Assembly: GCA_004375875.1 (NCBI GenBank) | Contig: SOKE01000003.1 | Span: 1 to 32,252, forward strand | DNA from: Candidatus Babelota bacterium | Lineage (GTDB): Bacteria; Babelota; Babeliae; Babelales; Vermiphilaceae | DNA: 32,252 nucleotides | Direction: 5' to 3' | Shown: positions 1-7,306 of the stretch, piece after piece | Position numbering within the stretch: position 1 is the stretch's first letter | Layout of the letters: every line of letters begins with the position of its first letter | The notes under the pieces: model-generated | What the model saw: only the letters and a program-made list of their open reading frames with translations | The model's database searches: none | Told to the model about the DNA's origin: nothing | Made by a program: the position numbers and the translations under genes

Positions 1-569
1 AGCTGACGATTGTAATAAAGCCAAAGCCTTTGTAGTTTATGAAGCTTATTAAATATATTTTCAGGTAAAGTAGTAAGCTGATTACCAGAAAGATGAAGTT
101 CTACAATATTATATGCAGCAATAGATTGAAGAAATGACCTTAGATCTTCGCTTGGTATCGATCCAAGATTATTACGGCTTAAATCTAAACAAATCCATTG
201 TTCTGGATGCTCTTGCGCTGTTTCCCGTAATCTGTTTAAAACTGCTTCTTTGAATTGAGCAAAGTCAGGATAATTGGATATTTGCCGCCTAAAATCTATT
301 TTTCTTCTACTTAACCACAACGATAGTTCTATGGCAGCTTGCAGCTGTCTTTGTGCAAGTTCATCTTCTAGAAATTGACTTGCTTGTTTTGATGTTTGCG
401 CCAAGCTGGCTAAATTTCCATCGGATAATTGATAAACAATTTTTTGCTGCATCTCTAGGGGGAACTGTGCGAAATCTCCTGGTAAGCCGGGAGGAGTCAT
501 TCCAAGTAATGCCTGATTAAAACATGCGAGTATTGCTATGGTAATTATTAACGATTTTGTACACTTCAT
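1..569 (-). CDS. Exported F-box-like / leucine-rich-repeat protein, C-terminus cut by window edge
   Basis: This reading frame enters the window from the left edge, so only its N-terminal 189 codons are visible. Residues 1-23 are a signal peptide (basic start, then LIITIAILACF, ending near ALLGM). Residues about 37-72 read as an F-box-like helix pair (FPLEMQQKIVYQLSDGNLA followed by LAQTSKQASQFL). Leucine-rich repeats follow, with units such as WICLDLSRNNLGSIP and VELHLSGNQLTTLPENIF. F-box plus LRR is a eukaryotic substrate-receptor architecture, and in intracellular bacteria such proteins often target host ubiquitin ligases. That role is inference here. An in-frame ATG lies four codons upstream, at 581, but a TATAAT-like box at 585-590 sits directly before it, so I prefer 569. 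The Shine-Dalgarno site is weak (TGAG). Confidence 0.75.
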   Translation of the reverse strand, partial: MKCTKSLIITIAILACFNQALLGMTPPGLPGDFAQFPLEMQQKIVYQLSDGNLASLAQTSKQASQFLEDELAQRQLQAAIELSLWLSRRKIDFRRQISNYPDFAQFKEAVLNRLRETAQEHPEQWICLDLSRNNLGSIPSEDLRSFLQSIAAYNIVELHLSGNQLTTLPENIFNKLHKLQRLWLYYNRQ

Positions 570-733
570 AATTTTACTCATTAGATTATATAAGGGTTAT
601 TAATACACTAATTATTAGTCAGCATACCAGAACTTAATGCTAATGGCAAATATATTATTCAGGAAAAAAAGGTAAAAAATAGCTTAAATAAGTCTAAAAA
701 ACCCCCTGTAAAATACATGAAAGTAGGCATGTG

Positions 734-853
734 CTAGAGTAATTCTTGAGTGAGATTATTGACCTTTCCTGCACCAATAATAACAATAAAAGATCGCCAG
801 GCTTGAGAATTTGGGAGTAATTGACCTTTTATTGAGTCAAAATGAGTAGATTG
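734..853 (-). pseudogene. Possible murC C-terminal remnant downstream of lepA
   Basis: An open frame of about 40 codons with no start codon begins over the lepA stop region and ends at a TAG at 734-736. It contains SFIVIIGAGKVNNLTQELL. This resembles the last residues of UDP-N-acetylmuramate-alanine ligase (MurC), where a hydrophobic strand runs into GAGDI-type residues and a final helix. Nothing else of MurC is visible, and the preceding codons overlap the 3' end of lepA in another frame. It may be a decayed gene end or a chance match. The rest of 570-857 shows no gene. Confidence 0.25.
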
Positions 854-857
854 AGAT

Positions 858-2675
858 TTACCTCTTTAAAATAGTTAAAAAAGCTTCTTGTGGTATTTCA
901 ACATTGCCGATTTGTTTCATTTTTTTCTTGCCAGCTTTTTGTTTTTCTAAGAGTTTACGCTTTCGGGTAATATCGCCACCATAACATTTGGCTGTAACAT
1001 CTTTACGCAATGGAGCAATTGAGGCGCGTGCAATAATTTTTGAACCAATAGCTGCTTGAATAATAATTTCAAAAAGCTGTCGTGGAATGATTTTTCTGAG
1101 TCTATCAACTAAATCTCTACCAATGTAATATGCTTTGTCAACATGAACAATGCTTGAGAGAGTATCAATTGATTTTTTATTGAGTAAAGTATCCATTTTG
1201 ACTAATTTTGCTGGTTCATAGCCTGCTTCTTCGTAATCAAAACTTGCATATCCAGAACTGAGCGATTTGAGCTTATCATAAAAATCGGTTGCTACCTCAT
1301 TGAGAGGAAGTTTATATTTCAAGATAACTCGCTCTTCATCCATGTAGCTTAAATCTTTCTGAATCCCGCGCTTTTCTTCGCACAGATTAATGATATTGCC
1401 TAAATATTGTTGTGGAACAATAATGGTTGCGTTAATTACCGGCTCTAAAATTTCTTCAATTAAGTGTTGCTTTGGAAAGTCTGACGGGCTTTCAACAGGA
1501 ATAGTTCCTTTATCGTGTTGAAGCTTTATCAAATAGCGAACGCTTGGTGCAGTGATAATCACAGAAAGACCGTATTCCTGTTCAATGCGTTGCTTAAAAA
1601 CATCCATGTGTAGCAGGCCAAGAAAACCACACCGAAAGCCAAGTCCTAACGCTGGGGAGCTCTTTTTTTCGATTGATACGCTGGCATCATTGAGGGTGAG
1701 CTTTTCTATAGCTTCCTTAAGTGCTTCAAATTCGATTTGTTCAACTGGATAGATACCGGCAAAAACCATTGGTTTTGCAGGTTTGAAACCGGGAAATGGG
1801 ATTATAGGATTTTTGCTGTGATAGATAGTATCACCAACCCGTGCCTCTTTAATTGTTTTCATGCCGGTAATGATGTAACCAACTTGACCTGCATAGAGAG
1901 CTTCCGCAGGTGTTTCATTAGGATACATCAAGCCAAGTTCTTGTACTTCATAAGAAGTTTCTACTTGAGCGAGGGTAATATTCTCACCTTTTTTAATAAT
2001 GCCATCATTGACAGCAATGAGACAGACGATGCCTCGATATTCATCGAACCAAGAATCAAAAAGTAATGCCTTAAGTGGTTTTTCACGCGAGCCTTTTGGG
2101 CTTGGGATACGTTCAACGATAGCTTTGAGAACAGTATCAATGCCAATACCAGTTTTAGCAGAGGTATAAATAATCTCTTCTGGCTTAAAGTCAAATAAGC
2201 TGATTATTTGGTTTGAAACACGTTCTGGATCAGCAGCAGACATATCGATTTTATTGATAATAGGGATGATAGTCAGATCTTGGTCAAAAGCCAGATAAAA
2301 ATTGGCCATTGTCTGTGCCTCAACCCCTTGAGTAGCATCGATCAAAAGTAATGCCCCCTGACAGGCATAAAGCGATCGTGAGACTTCGTAGTTAAAATCA
2401 ACATGCCCCGGTGTATCGATTAGGTTAAGCAAATAGCTCTGCCCTGCATGATTGTAAAACATAGAAGCGGTCTGTGCTTTGACCGTAATTCCCCTCTCAC
2501 GTTCAACCTGTAACTTATCAAGAAACTGTTCACGCTTGGTACGATCCGTAAGTGTTCCAGTAGCCTCAAGTAAGCGGTCAGAAATGGTTGATTTGCCATG
2601 ATCAATATGGGCGATGATCGAGAAATTTCTGACTTTATCGGAGGTAAAATTCTGTAAATTAATTGTTTTTATCAT
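858..2675 (-). CDS. lepA: Elongation factor 4 (LepA), back-translocating ribosomal GTPase
   Basis: LepA/EF4 is a ribosome-bound translational GTPase that can reverse translocation and affects 30S assembly and membrane-associated translation. All GTPase motifs are visible: the P-loop AHIDHGKS (22-29), switch I with RGITVKAQT (61-69), switch II DTPGH (87-91), NKID (141-144) and the later SAKTG. Domain II, the EF-G-like domains and the LepA-specific C-terminal domain follow. The latter includes GGDITRKRKLLEKQKAGKKK, a family hallmark. At 605 residues the length is normal and the gene appears intact. The ATG at 2675 has no good Shine-Dalgarno site, but a strong promoter lies about 45 nt upstream. 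Expression appears monocistronic. Confidence 0.98.
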   Translation of the reverse strand: MIKTINLQNFTSDKVRNFSIIAHIDHGKSTISDRLLEATGTLTDRTKREQFLDKLQVERERGITVKAQTASMFYNHAGQSYLLNLIDTPGHVDFNYEVSRSLYACQGALLLIDATQGVEAQTMANFYLAFDQDLTIIPIINKIDMSAADPERVSNQIISLFDFKPEEIIYTSAKTGIGIDTVLKAIVERIPSPKGSREKPLKALLFDSWFDEYRGIVCLIAVNDGIIKKGENITLAQVETSYEVQELGLMYPNETPAEALYAGQVGYIITGMKTIKEARVGDTIYHSKNPIIPFPGFKPAKPMVFAGIYPVEQIEFEALKEAIEKLTLNDASVSIEKKSSPALGLGFRCGFLGLLHMDVFKQRIEQEYGLSVIITAPSVRYLIKLQHDKGTIPVESPSDFPKQHLIEEILEPVINATIIVPQQYLGNIINLCEEKRGIQKDLSYMDEERVILKYKLPLNEVATDFYDKLKSLSSGYASFDYEEAGYEPAKLVKMDTLLNKKSIDTLSSIVHVDKAYYIGRDLVDRLRKIIPRQLFEIIIQAAIGSKIIARASIAPLRKDVTAKCYGGDITRKRKLLEKQKAGKKKMKQIGNVEIPQEAFLTILKR

Positions 2676-2718
2676 GGATTTTTAGAAACTTAAAAATATT
2701 AGCTTATTAACACTATAA

Positions 2719-2747
2719 ATTATAGTCTAATGAGAGGAATTTTGCAA
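2719..2747 (-). promoter_or_regulatory. Sigma70-type promoter of lepA
   Basis: On the minus strand, TTGCAA (2742-2747) and TATAAT (2719-2724) are separated by exactly 17 nt, placing transcription start about 35 nt upstream of the lepA ATG. The -35 hexamer is itself a palindrome. Confidence 0.7.
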
Positions 2748-2761
2748 ATTGCAAGGACTTT

Positions 2762-2787
2762 AAATAGGGGCTAAAAAGCACCTATTT
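2762..2787 (-). terminator. Stem-loop terminator after the protease-like gene
   Basis: AAATAGG and CCTATTT pair, then after one mismatch GCT pairs with AGC around a TTTT loop. The hairpin lies just past the stop of the minus-strand gene ending at 2827. The U-run on the minus strand is short (ATTTAAAG). On the plus strand six T's follow, but no plus-strand gene leads into it. Confidence 0.55.
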
Positions 2788-2826
2788 TTTAGTTGTTAGA
2801 GGGAAAGCAGTTTTACTTTTTCGACC

Positions 2827-4236
2827 TTACTTCTCATTGAAGGAAAAGTCTAAGGAACTTGCATATTCTTCAGTAAGCTTGCTCCACTGACCTTTTAGAG
2901 CATAATAGAGAGGAAGAATTCTGTTTCCACGCCTTAGATTTTCTAATTGTTCCTTAAGCTTTGATTCTGATTCTTCTTTTGATATTTTTAGAGTTAGGTT
3001 AATTTGCTCCTCTTCAGTTTTTGCTGCTTGAGCGCTTTCATTCAAATTAGCCAAATTAACTAATCTTTGTTCAATTCCATTGATTTCTTCAATATCCTTT
3101 AAGCTTCCAGGCAATGAATCTGCAACAGAAAGCTCAATCGAACCATCTTCTTTTTTTCGTTCAGCGAGGATGGTAATATAATGACCCATTTGTCTTCCAG
3201 TAACTAATATGATAACTAATTGATCTATGTTTTGATCTGTGAAGTTTTGTATTAATGTTGCTGCGTGAGCATTTTCTAACGCATCTTCAAGAGTCATTGC
3301 TAGAACCTGAGGCAGAAAAAGCATTTGTAATTCTACAACAATTGTATTTTTAAGCTTAAACTTTTCTACAAGATAACGCATCTCATTTCTGGTTGCCCAT
3401 GCGTATCGATCTGCTGGATTTTCCTTTTTTAAATCTTCCTTTCTTTTTTGTTCCTGTCCCAACCATTGTCTTATTTCTATAAGCATTCTTTCGAGCATAT
3501 TACAGAAAAAATCTCTATTAAGGCGAATATCATTGTTAAATTGGTTGCTGAAGCAGAAAGCACTCCATAAGGAATAATAACCACAGTAGGCAGTAACATT
3601 TTCTTCTGGTTCTCCTTTAAGGGTCTGTTGAAGAGCTGGTTGTATTATGATTTTATCATTATTTTCTATAGTTATTTCTACAGGTTGATCAGGTCGTGGT
3701 TCGGAAGCTGCTTGCGTTCGATGAGCATTTGCAACTGCAATAATATCACCAAAATTACCTTGGATTTCGACTTTTTTGGTTTCTAATTCTGCTTCTAATT
3801 TTGGAACAACTGCTTCTTGAATCTGTATTTTGTGAATAATTTCATCGAGCTCTTTAAAGATGTTTTCATTTTCTTCATTTATTGTTTTTAATTGTTTCTC
3901 AAGCTGTAGTATTTCTTCTGATATTTTTAGTACTAGGGTAATTTGTTCCTCTTCAGTCTTTGCTTTTTGCCAGCTTTTATTTAATATTTCTATATCTTGT
4001 TTTAGTTTGTCGATCTTAGCGTCATTATTCTGCAATTGTGCTGGGTAATTGTCTCTTGTAGTTTTATATTCCATAAGATGTTGCTTTGCTTCTATGAATT
4101 TTTTTTCAGCAGAGGTTAATTTGTAGCTTGGTAAGCCTTCAGGCATAAAAAATGCCCAGGGATCCATCCCATTAATGTGAAGACAAATGCCATTTGATAG
4201 AATATAAACTAGAATTAATAGCCATCGTTTCAACAT
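2827..4236 (-). CDS. Secreted coiled-coil protein with candidate papain-like Cys-His-Asp protease domain
   Basis: I do not recognise a named family. Residues 1-23 form a signal peptide (KRWLLILVYILSNGICL). Residues about 40-155 are charged heptad-like helix, probably coiled coil. The C-terminal half contains AYCGYYSLWSAF (Cys218), then MGHYITILAE (His352), then LSVADSLPG (Asp373). The order Cys, His, Asp and the motif shapes (CGYY, GHYI, DSL) are those of papain-fold (clan CA) peptidases, including several deubiquitinases. The assignment is inference. The segment AKTEEEQITLVLKISEE (92-108) recurs near-identically as AKTEEEQINLTLKISKEE (405-422), an internal duplication. The start has a good Shine-Dalgarno site (AAAGGAAAA) and a consensus promoter upstream. 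A secreted, host-directed protease is the most attractive reading. Confidence 0.7.
   Translation of the reverse strand: MLKRWLLILVYILSNGICLHINGMDPWAFFMPEGLPSYKLTSAEKKFIEAKQHLMEYKTTRDNYPAQLQNNDAKIDKLKQDIEILNKSWQKAKTEEEQITLVLKISEEILQLEKQLKTINEENENIFKELDEIIHKIQIQEAVVPKLEAELETKKVEIQGNFGDIIAVANAHRTQAASEPRPDQPVEITIENNDKIIIQPALQQTLKGEPEENVTAYCGYYSLWSAFCFSNQFNNDIRLNRDFFCNMLERMLIEIRQWLGQEQKRKEDLKKENPADRYAWATRNEMRYLVEKFKLKNTIVVELQMLFLPQVLAMTLEDALENAHAATLIQNFTDQNIDQLVIILVTGRQMGHYITILAERKKEDGSIELSVADSLPGSLKDIEEINGIEQRLVNLANLNESAQAAKTEEEQINLTLKISKEESESKLKEQLENLRRGNRILPLYYALKGQWSKLTEEYASSLDFSFNEK
2981..3025 (-). repeat. Intragenic duplication, copy 2 (C-terminal)
   Basis: This 45-bp segment matches 3920-3964 at 39 of 45 positions without gaps, in the same orientation and reading frame. 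It encodes the second copy of the TEEEQI(T/N)L segment of the protein. Confidence 0.75.
3920..3964 (-). repeat. Intragenic duplication, copy 1 (coiled-coil region)
   Basis: Partner of the 45-bp copy at 2981-3025. The copies are about 940 bp apart inside one gene. Confidence 0.75.
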
Positions 4237-4283
4237 AATTTTTCCTTTCTTGCCTCGAAAAAGGCTTCTTTTTATTAATTCTA

Positions 4284-4312
4284 ATTGTATAGAAATAATC
4301 GGAATATGTCAA
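4284..4312 (-). promoter_or_regulatory. Sigma70-type promoter of the protease-like gene
   Basis: On the minus strand a perfect TTGACA (4307-4312), a 17-nt spacer and TACAAT (4284-4289) lie about 48 nt upstream of the ATG at 4236. The rest of 4313-4472 shows no gene; the Shine-Dalgarno site of the next plus-strand gene is at its right end. Confidence 0.75.
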
Positions 4313-4472
4313 TAGCTTTTAAATTTTTTTCTGGTATATTGAAAAATGGGGAAACTAAAGGTGAGGAACGTAGATTAACCTGGGGATACAAAATTGAGCT
4401 CATTTATGATGGTCAATCGTCATAATCTAAAGGATTAGCAATTTGGGTTGATTTTTTAATTAAGGAAACAGC

Positions 4473-5438
4473 ATGACTATTAAAATCTTTGTTTTGGTTC
4501 TTTCTTGTACGGTAGGATTTTCACTGAACGCTTTTTTCGAGTGGGTTACATTGTTAACAAAGGGCACGCAGCAAGTCTATTGTTTTGCTGATCATCATGA
4601 TCGTTGTGATAATTGGCATTTGAATTTTCCTCATTTTTATCATCTTAATTCTTTCTTACAAAATTGTGATTTTAAAGATGAATATAAGATTATTGTTGAA
4701 GATTTTGGAGGAAAGGGAAAGCCTGAGATGTTGGCTTCGGCTTCTCCCTTGATTGAGTTGGCTTCATTTTGTCAAGAAAATAAATTCGATGTTGCTAATG
4801 TTGAGTATCGATTTTTGCGAAAGATTGCAAGTGAACCATTTTTGAAAAAAATTCCAATATTTCTTCCAGGAGATTGGGTTTTTACATGTAATCTGCTCGA
4901 AGAGTTTAACTCAATTGACTCACGTGTTGCTTCTTTTAATGATGGAGAGATGCTTGCAGGTTATTATAATGAGCAGCGTAAAATTGTACTTGAGGCGAGC
5001 ACGTTATTGTGTGGATCTTTTGCTGCTTATGATGGATTATTTCATGAATATATGGAACAAAATATTCCACAACAAAAATGGAAAGCGTTTGTTCTTGCTC
5101 TCTTTAATTGGGATGTAAGATTATTTGATGCAAAAGTTATACATGAAATTGTTCAAGCTCGAGAGAGAAAAAAAGTTTTGCTTTTTTTGGGTGCTGCACA
5201 TATTGCACAAATAAGCAAAACTCTCGAACGACTGCTTGATTATAAAAAAGTATCTGTTATTGGAAATGAACGTAATTATGACTATCCCGATGTTAGTTTT
5301 GAAGTAGCTGATTTACCGGATAATGATATGGTTAATGCAAAGATAGCACTAAAAAAGGAAGCAGAACATGAGCCACTTACTGTAGATCAACTTAAAATGT
5401 TATTTAATATGATTCATGGCTTACATGTAAATGCGTAA
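4473..5438 (+). CDS. Exported protein of unknown function, faintly TraB/ChaN-like
   Basis: The 321-residue protein starts with a signal peptide (KIFVLVLSCTVGFSLNAFF). I do not recognise the family with certainty. Visible features are QVYCFADHHD (35-43), an acidic strand IIVEDFGG (73-80), and near the end VLLFLGAAHIAQISKTLERL (235-254). A His-containing strand early, a Glu in the second conserved strand and a late G-x-x-H followed by a helix recall the TraB/PrgY/GumN and ChaN-like hydrolase folds. The match is loose, and I would not name it. ATG at 4473 has a good Shine-Dalgarno site (AAGGAA, 7 nt upstream). The gene stands alone, convergent with the htrA-like gene, and no clear terminator lies in the 73-nt gap. 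Confidence 0.75.
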   Translation: MTIKIFVLVLSCTVGFSLNAFFEWVTLLTKGTQQVYCFADHHDRCDNWHLNFPHFYHLNSFLQNCDFKDEYKIIVEDFGGKGKPEMLASASPLIELASFCQENKFDVANVEYRFLRKIASEPFLKKIPIFLPGDWVFTCNLLEEFNSIDSRVASFNDGEMLAGYYNEQRKIVLEASTLLCGSFAAYDGLFHEYMEQNIPQQKWKAFVLALFNWDVRLFDAKVIHEIVQARERKKVLLFLGAAHIAQISKTLERLLDYKKVSVIGNERNYDYPDVSFEVADLPDNDMVNAKIALKKEAEHEPLTVDQLKMLFNMIHGLHVNA

Positions 5439-5511
5439 GTTAAAAATTGTATAGGTAATGAAGCATTGCGTAAATCAATAATTAAAACTTTTTTGTTTTT
5501 TCTATCAGTTT

Positions 5512-7065
5512 TTACATTTTTTCAAGAAGAGCTTTGACAGTAAGTGAAATTGGATAACCAAACTGTTTCGATAATTGCTTTTCGTCCTCTAATATTTTGC
5601 GCAAAGGCAAAACAACAAAAATATTATCTGCCGTCTTTATTTGTAATGAATTTGATGTAACGCCCTCATACAGTGCTGTTCTAAATGTTTCCAATGTTTT
5701 AACTTCTTTGCCATTGATGTCTGTTATAATATCGCCTACTTTGAGGCTTCGCAATTGTTGAATAGCTGAGCCATGAAGTATATGTGTTACGACCAATACT
5801 GGTTCTATCTTATTCTCAATTTTTTCAAAGCGCACAAGATAGGGGTTTTTATTTTTCAGTAAAGGGAGATGATTATCGGTCAACTGCATTACAACCATGC
5901 CGCCAATTATTTCATATTCGATCTTTTCATAGTCCGGATACATGGTGCGAATTGGATAAATAGGCGATTCTTTAAATTCAAGTGAAAGCTCTTTGCGTGC
6001 ACTTTTGCGATAGATTGTGATAGGTATTATTTTCCCAAATTTGAGTCGTGAAATAAGATCAATAATTGGAGCTTTGTCAGGGCTCCAGGGAACAGTTGCT
6101 TCGCCAAAAACATCTATAGTAAAGCCATTGAAGATATAGATCATATCACCTTCAGTAAGACCAATCTTCTCAGCTAATGAATTTTTAAATATTTTGTTGA
6201 TATAGAGTCCTCCTGGTTTCGGATTTCCTAAAAATGTAGCTTGAAAATCTGAACTATTGTTGAATGCAAAGCCAAAAAATGGTTTGCGAATAAATGGTTT
6301 TTTGTGTAATTCATCAAAAATCAACTTTAGTTCATTGATTGGGATGCTATATCCAACATTTTGAGCTTTAGTTACAGCCGCAGTATTAATGCCAATAACA
6401 CGACCTTTCCTGTTAAGAAGTGGACCGCCGGAATTACCAGGGTTAATCGGTGCTGTTGTTTGAATAAATGATTGGCCTTCTAAAAATTCGCGTCCACTTA
6501 TAATCCCCGTTGCACTTTTAAGATGTTGTTGTCCCAGTGGATAACCTAATATCAAAACATTGTCCGTTCGTCTAACTTCGTCCGAATTTCCCAATGGTAA
6601 GTAAGGTATAGTACCTAATATTTTTTTAAGAACTTCTTTGTCTTCTTGCTTAACGCGCAACAGTGCAATATCGCGCTCAGGTGCAATACTAAGGATGTCG
6701 ACATTAATAGGTTTTTTACCGAGAGAGAGAAGATGAATCCAGATACGTTTTGCTTCTTCTACCACATGCGCATTGGTAATAATTTCACCTTCAGCGTTAA
6801 TAAAAAAACCACTTCCATGGATCTCAACTTCTTGTCTTATATCATAGGGTTGAAGCCAATTAAATTCTCCAACCTGCGAGACAATCTGTACAGCAGCATT
6901 ATTTGCCCGCTGTTGAATAGGTGCCCATATACCGGACCGTTGTATCCTTTGGTTAAAACCATAATAAGCGAAGAACATGATTATTAAGCAAGCAAGAGTG
7001 ATGCCAATTGCTAAAAGTGGTCGTTTAGGTAATCGTGGTGAATTCCTTTTTTGTGCTCTAGTCAT
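5512..7065 (-). CDS. HtrA/Deg-like trypsin-fold serine protease with PDZ domains
   Basis: This is an envelope quality-control protease. Residues 17-36 form a single N-terminal membrane segment (signal anchor), putting the protease in the periplasm. The trypsin-like triad is complete: His100 in ITNAHVV, Asp132 in RDIALLRV, Ser212 in NPGNSGGPLLN. A PDZ-like domain follows at about 280-370 (GLYINKIFKNSLAEKIGLTE). A second lies at about 400-500 (THILHGSAIQQLRSLKVGD, then DINGKEVKTLETF). At 517 residues it is somewhat longer than DegP, with an irregular linker between PDZ segments, so the exact class (DegP, DegQ or a plant Deg9-like form) is open. The start has a near-perfect Shine-Dalgarno site (AAAAGGAG) 5 nt upstream. 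Promoter elements sit divergently from gyrA. Confidence 0.93.
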   Translation of the reverse strand: MTRAQKRNSPRLPKRPLLAIGITLACLIIMFFAYYGFNQRIQRSGIWAPIQQRANNAAVQIVSQVGEFNWLQPYDIRQEVEIHGSGFFINAEGEIITNAHVVEEAKRIWIHLLSLGKKPINVDILSIAPERDIALLRVKQEDKEVLKKILGTIPYLPLGNSDEVRRTDNVLILGYPLGQQHLKSATGIISGREFLEGQSFIQTTAPINPGNSGGPLLNRKGRVIGINTAAVTKAQNVGYSIPINELKLIFDELHKKPFIRKPFFGFAFNNSSDFQATFLGNPKPGGLYINKIFKNSLAEKIGLTEGDMIYIFNGFTIDVFGEATVPWSPDKAPIIDLISRLKFGKIIPITIYRKSARKELSLEFKESPIYPIRTMYPDYEKIEYEIIGGMVVMQLTDNHLPLLKNKNPYLVRFEKIENKIEPVLVVTHILHGSAIQQLRSLKVGDIITDINGKEVKTLETFRTALYEGVTSNSLQIKTADNIFVVLPLRKILEDEKQLSKQFGYPISLTVKALLEKM

Positions 7066-7088
7066 ATTTTCTCCTTTTTTAGCATAAG

Positions 7089-7117
7089 CCTATATTAAGC
7101 TATGAGTGAAAGTCCAA
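7089..7117 (-). promoter_or_regulatory. Promoter of the htrA-like gene
   Basis: On the minus strand TTGGAC (7112-7117), a 17-nt spacer and TATAGG (7089-7094) precede the ATG at 7065 by about 24 nt. Confidence 0.55.
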
Positions 7118-7224
7118 TGTCTGATTAAGGAAGCTCAATTTAATTTATAGAGCTGAGGGGATAGAAGAACTATTACTTGGCCTTATTCTAAACTATGATA
7201 TGATCAAAAGAAAGAGAACTCAGC

Positions 7225-7253
7225 TTGTTATTTTTTGCTATTTGAGGTATAAT
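7225..7253 (+). promoter_or_regulatory. Promoter of gyrA
   Basis: TTGTTA (7225-7230), a 17-nt spacer and a perfect TATAAT (7248-7253) give a leader of about 47 nt before the gyrA ATG. The stretch 7118-7224 between the two divergent promoters shows nothing else I can name. Confidence 0.7.
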
Positions 7254-7306
7254 GTAAACATCCTAAAAAACGTCCAACTATTCTTAGAAAAAAGGTAAAA
7301 AATCAT

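Noticed and set aside
1737-2066. Plus-strand open frames within lepA
   Set aside because: They are antisense to a fully conserved GTPase and show no recognisable protein features.
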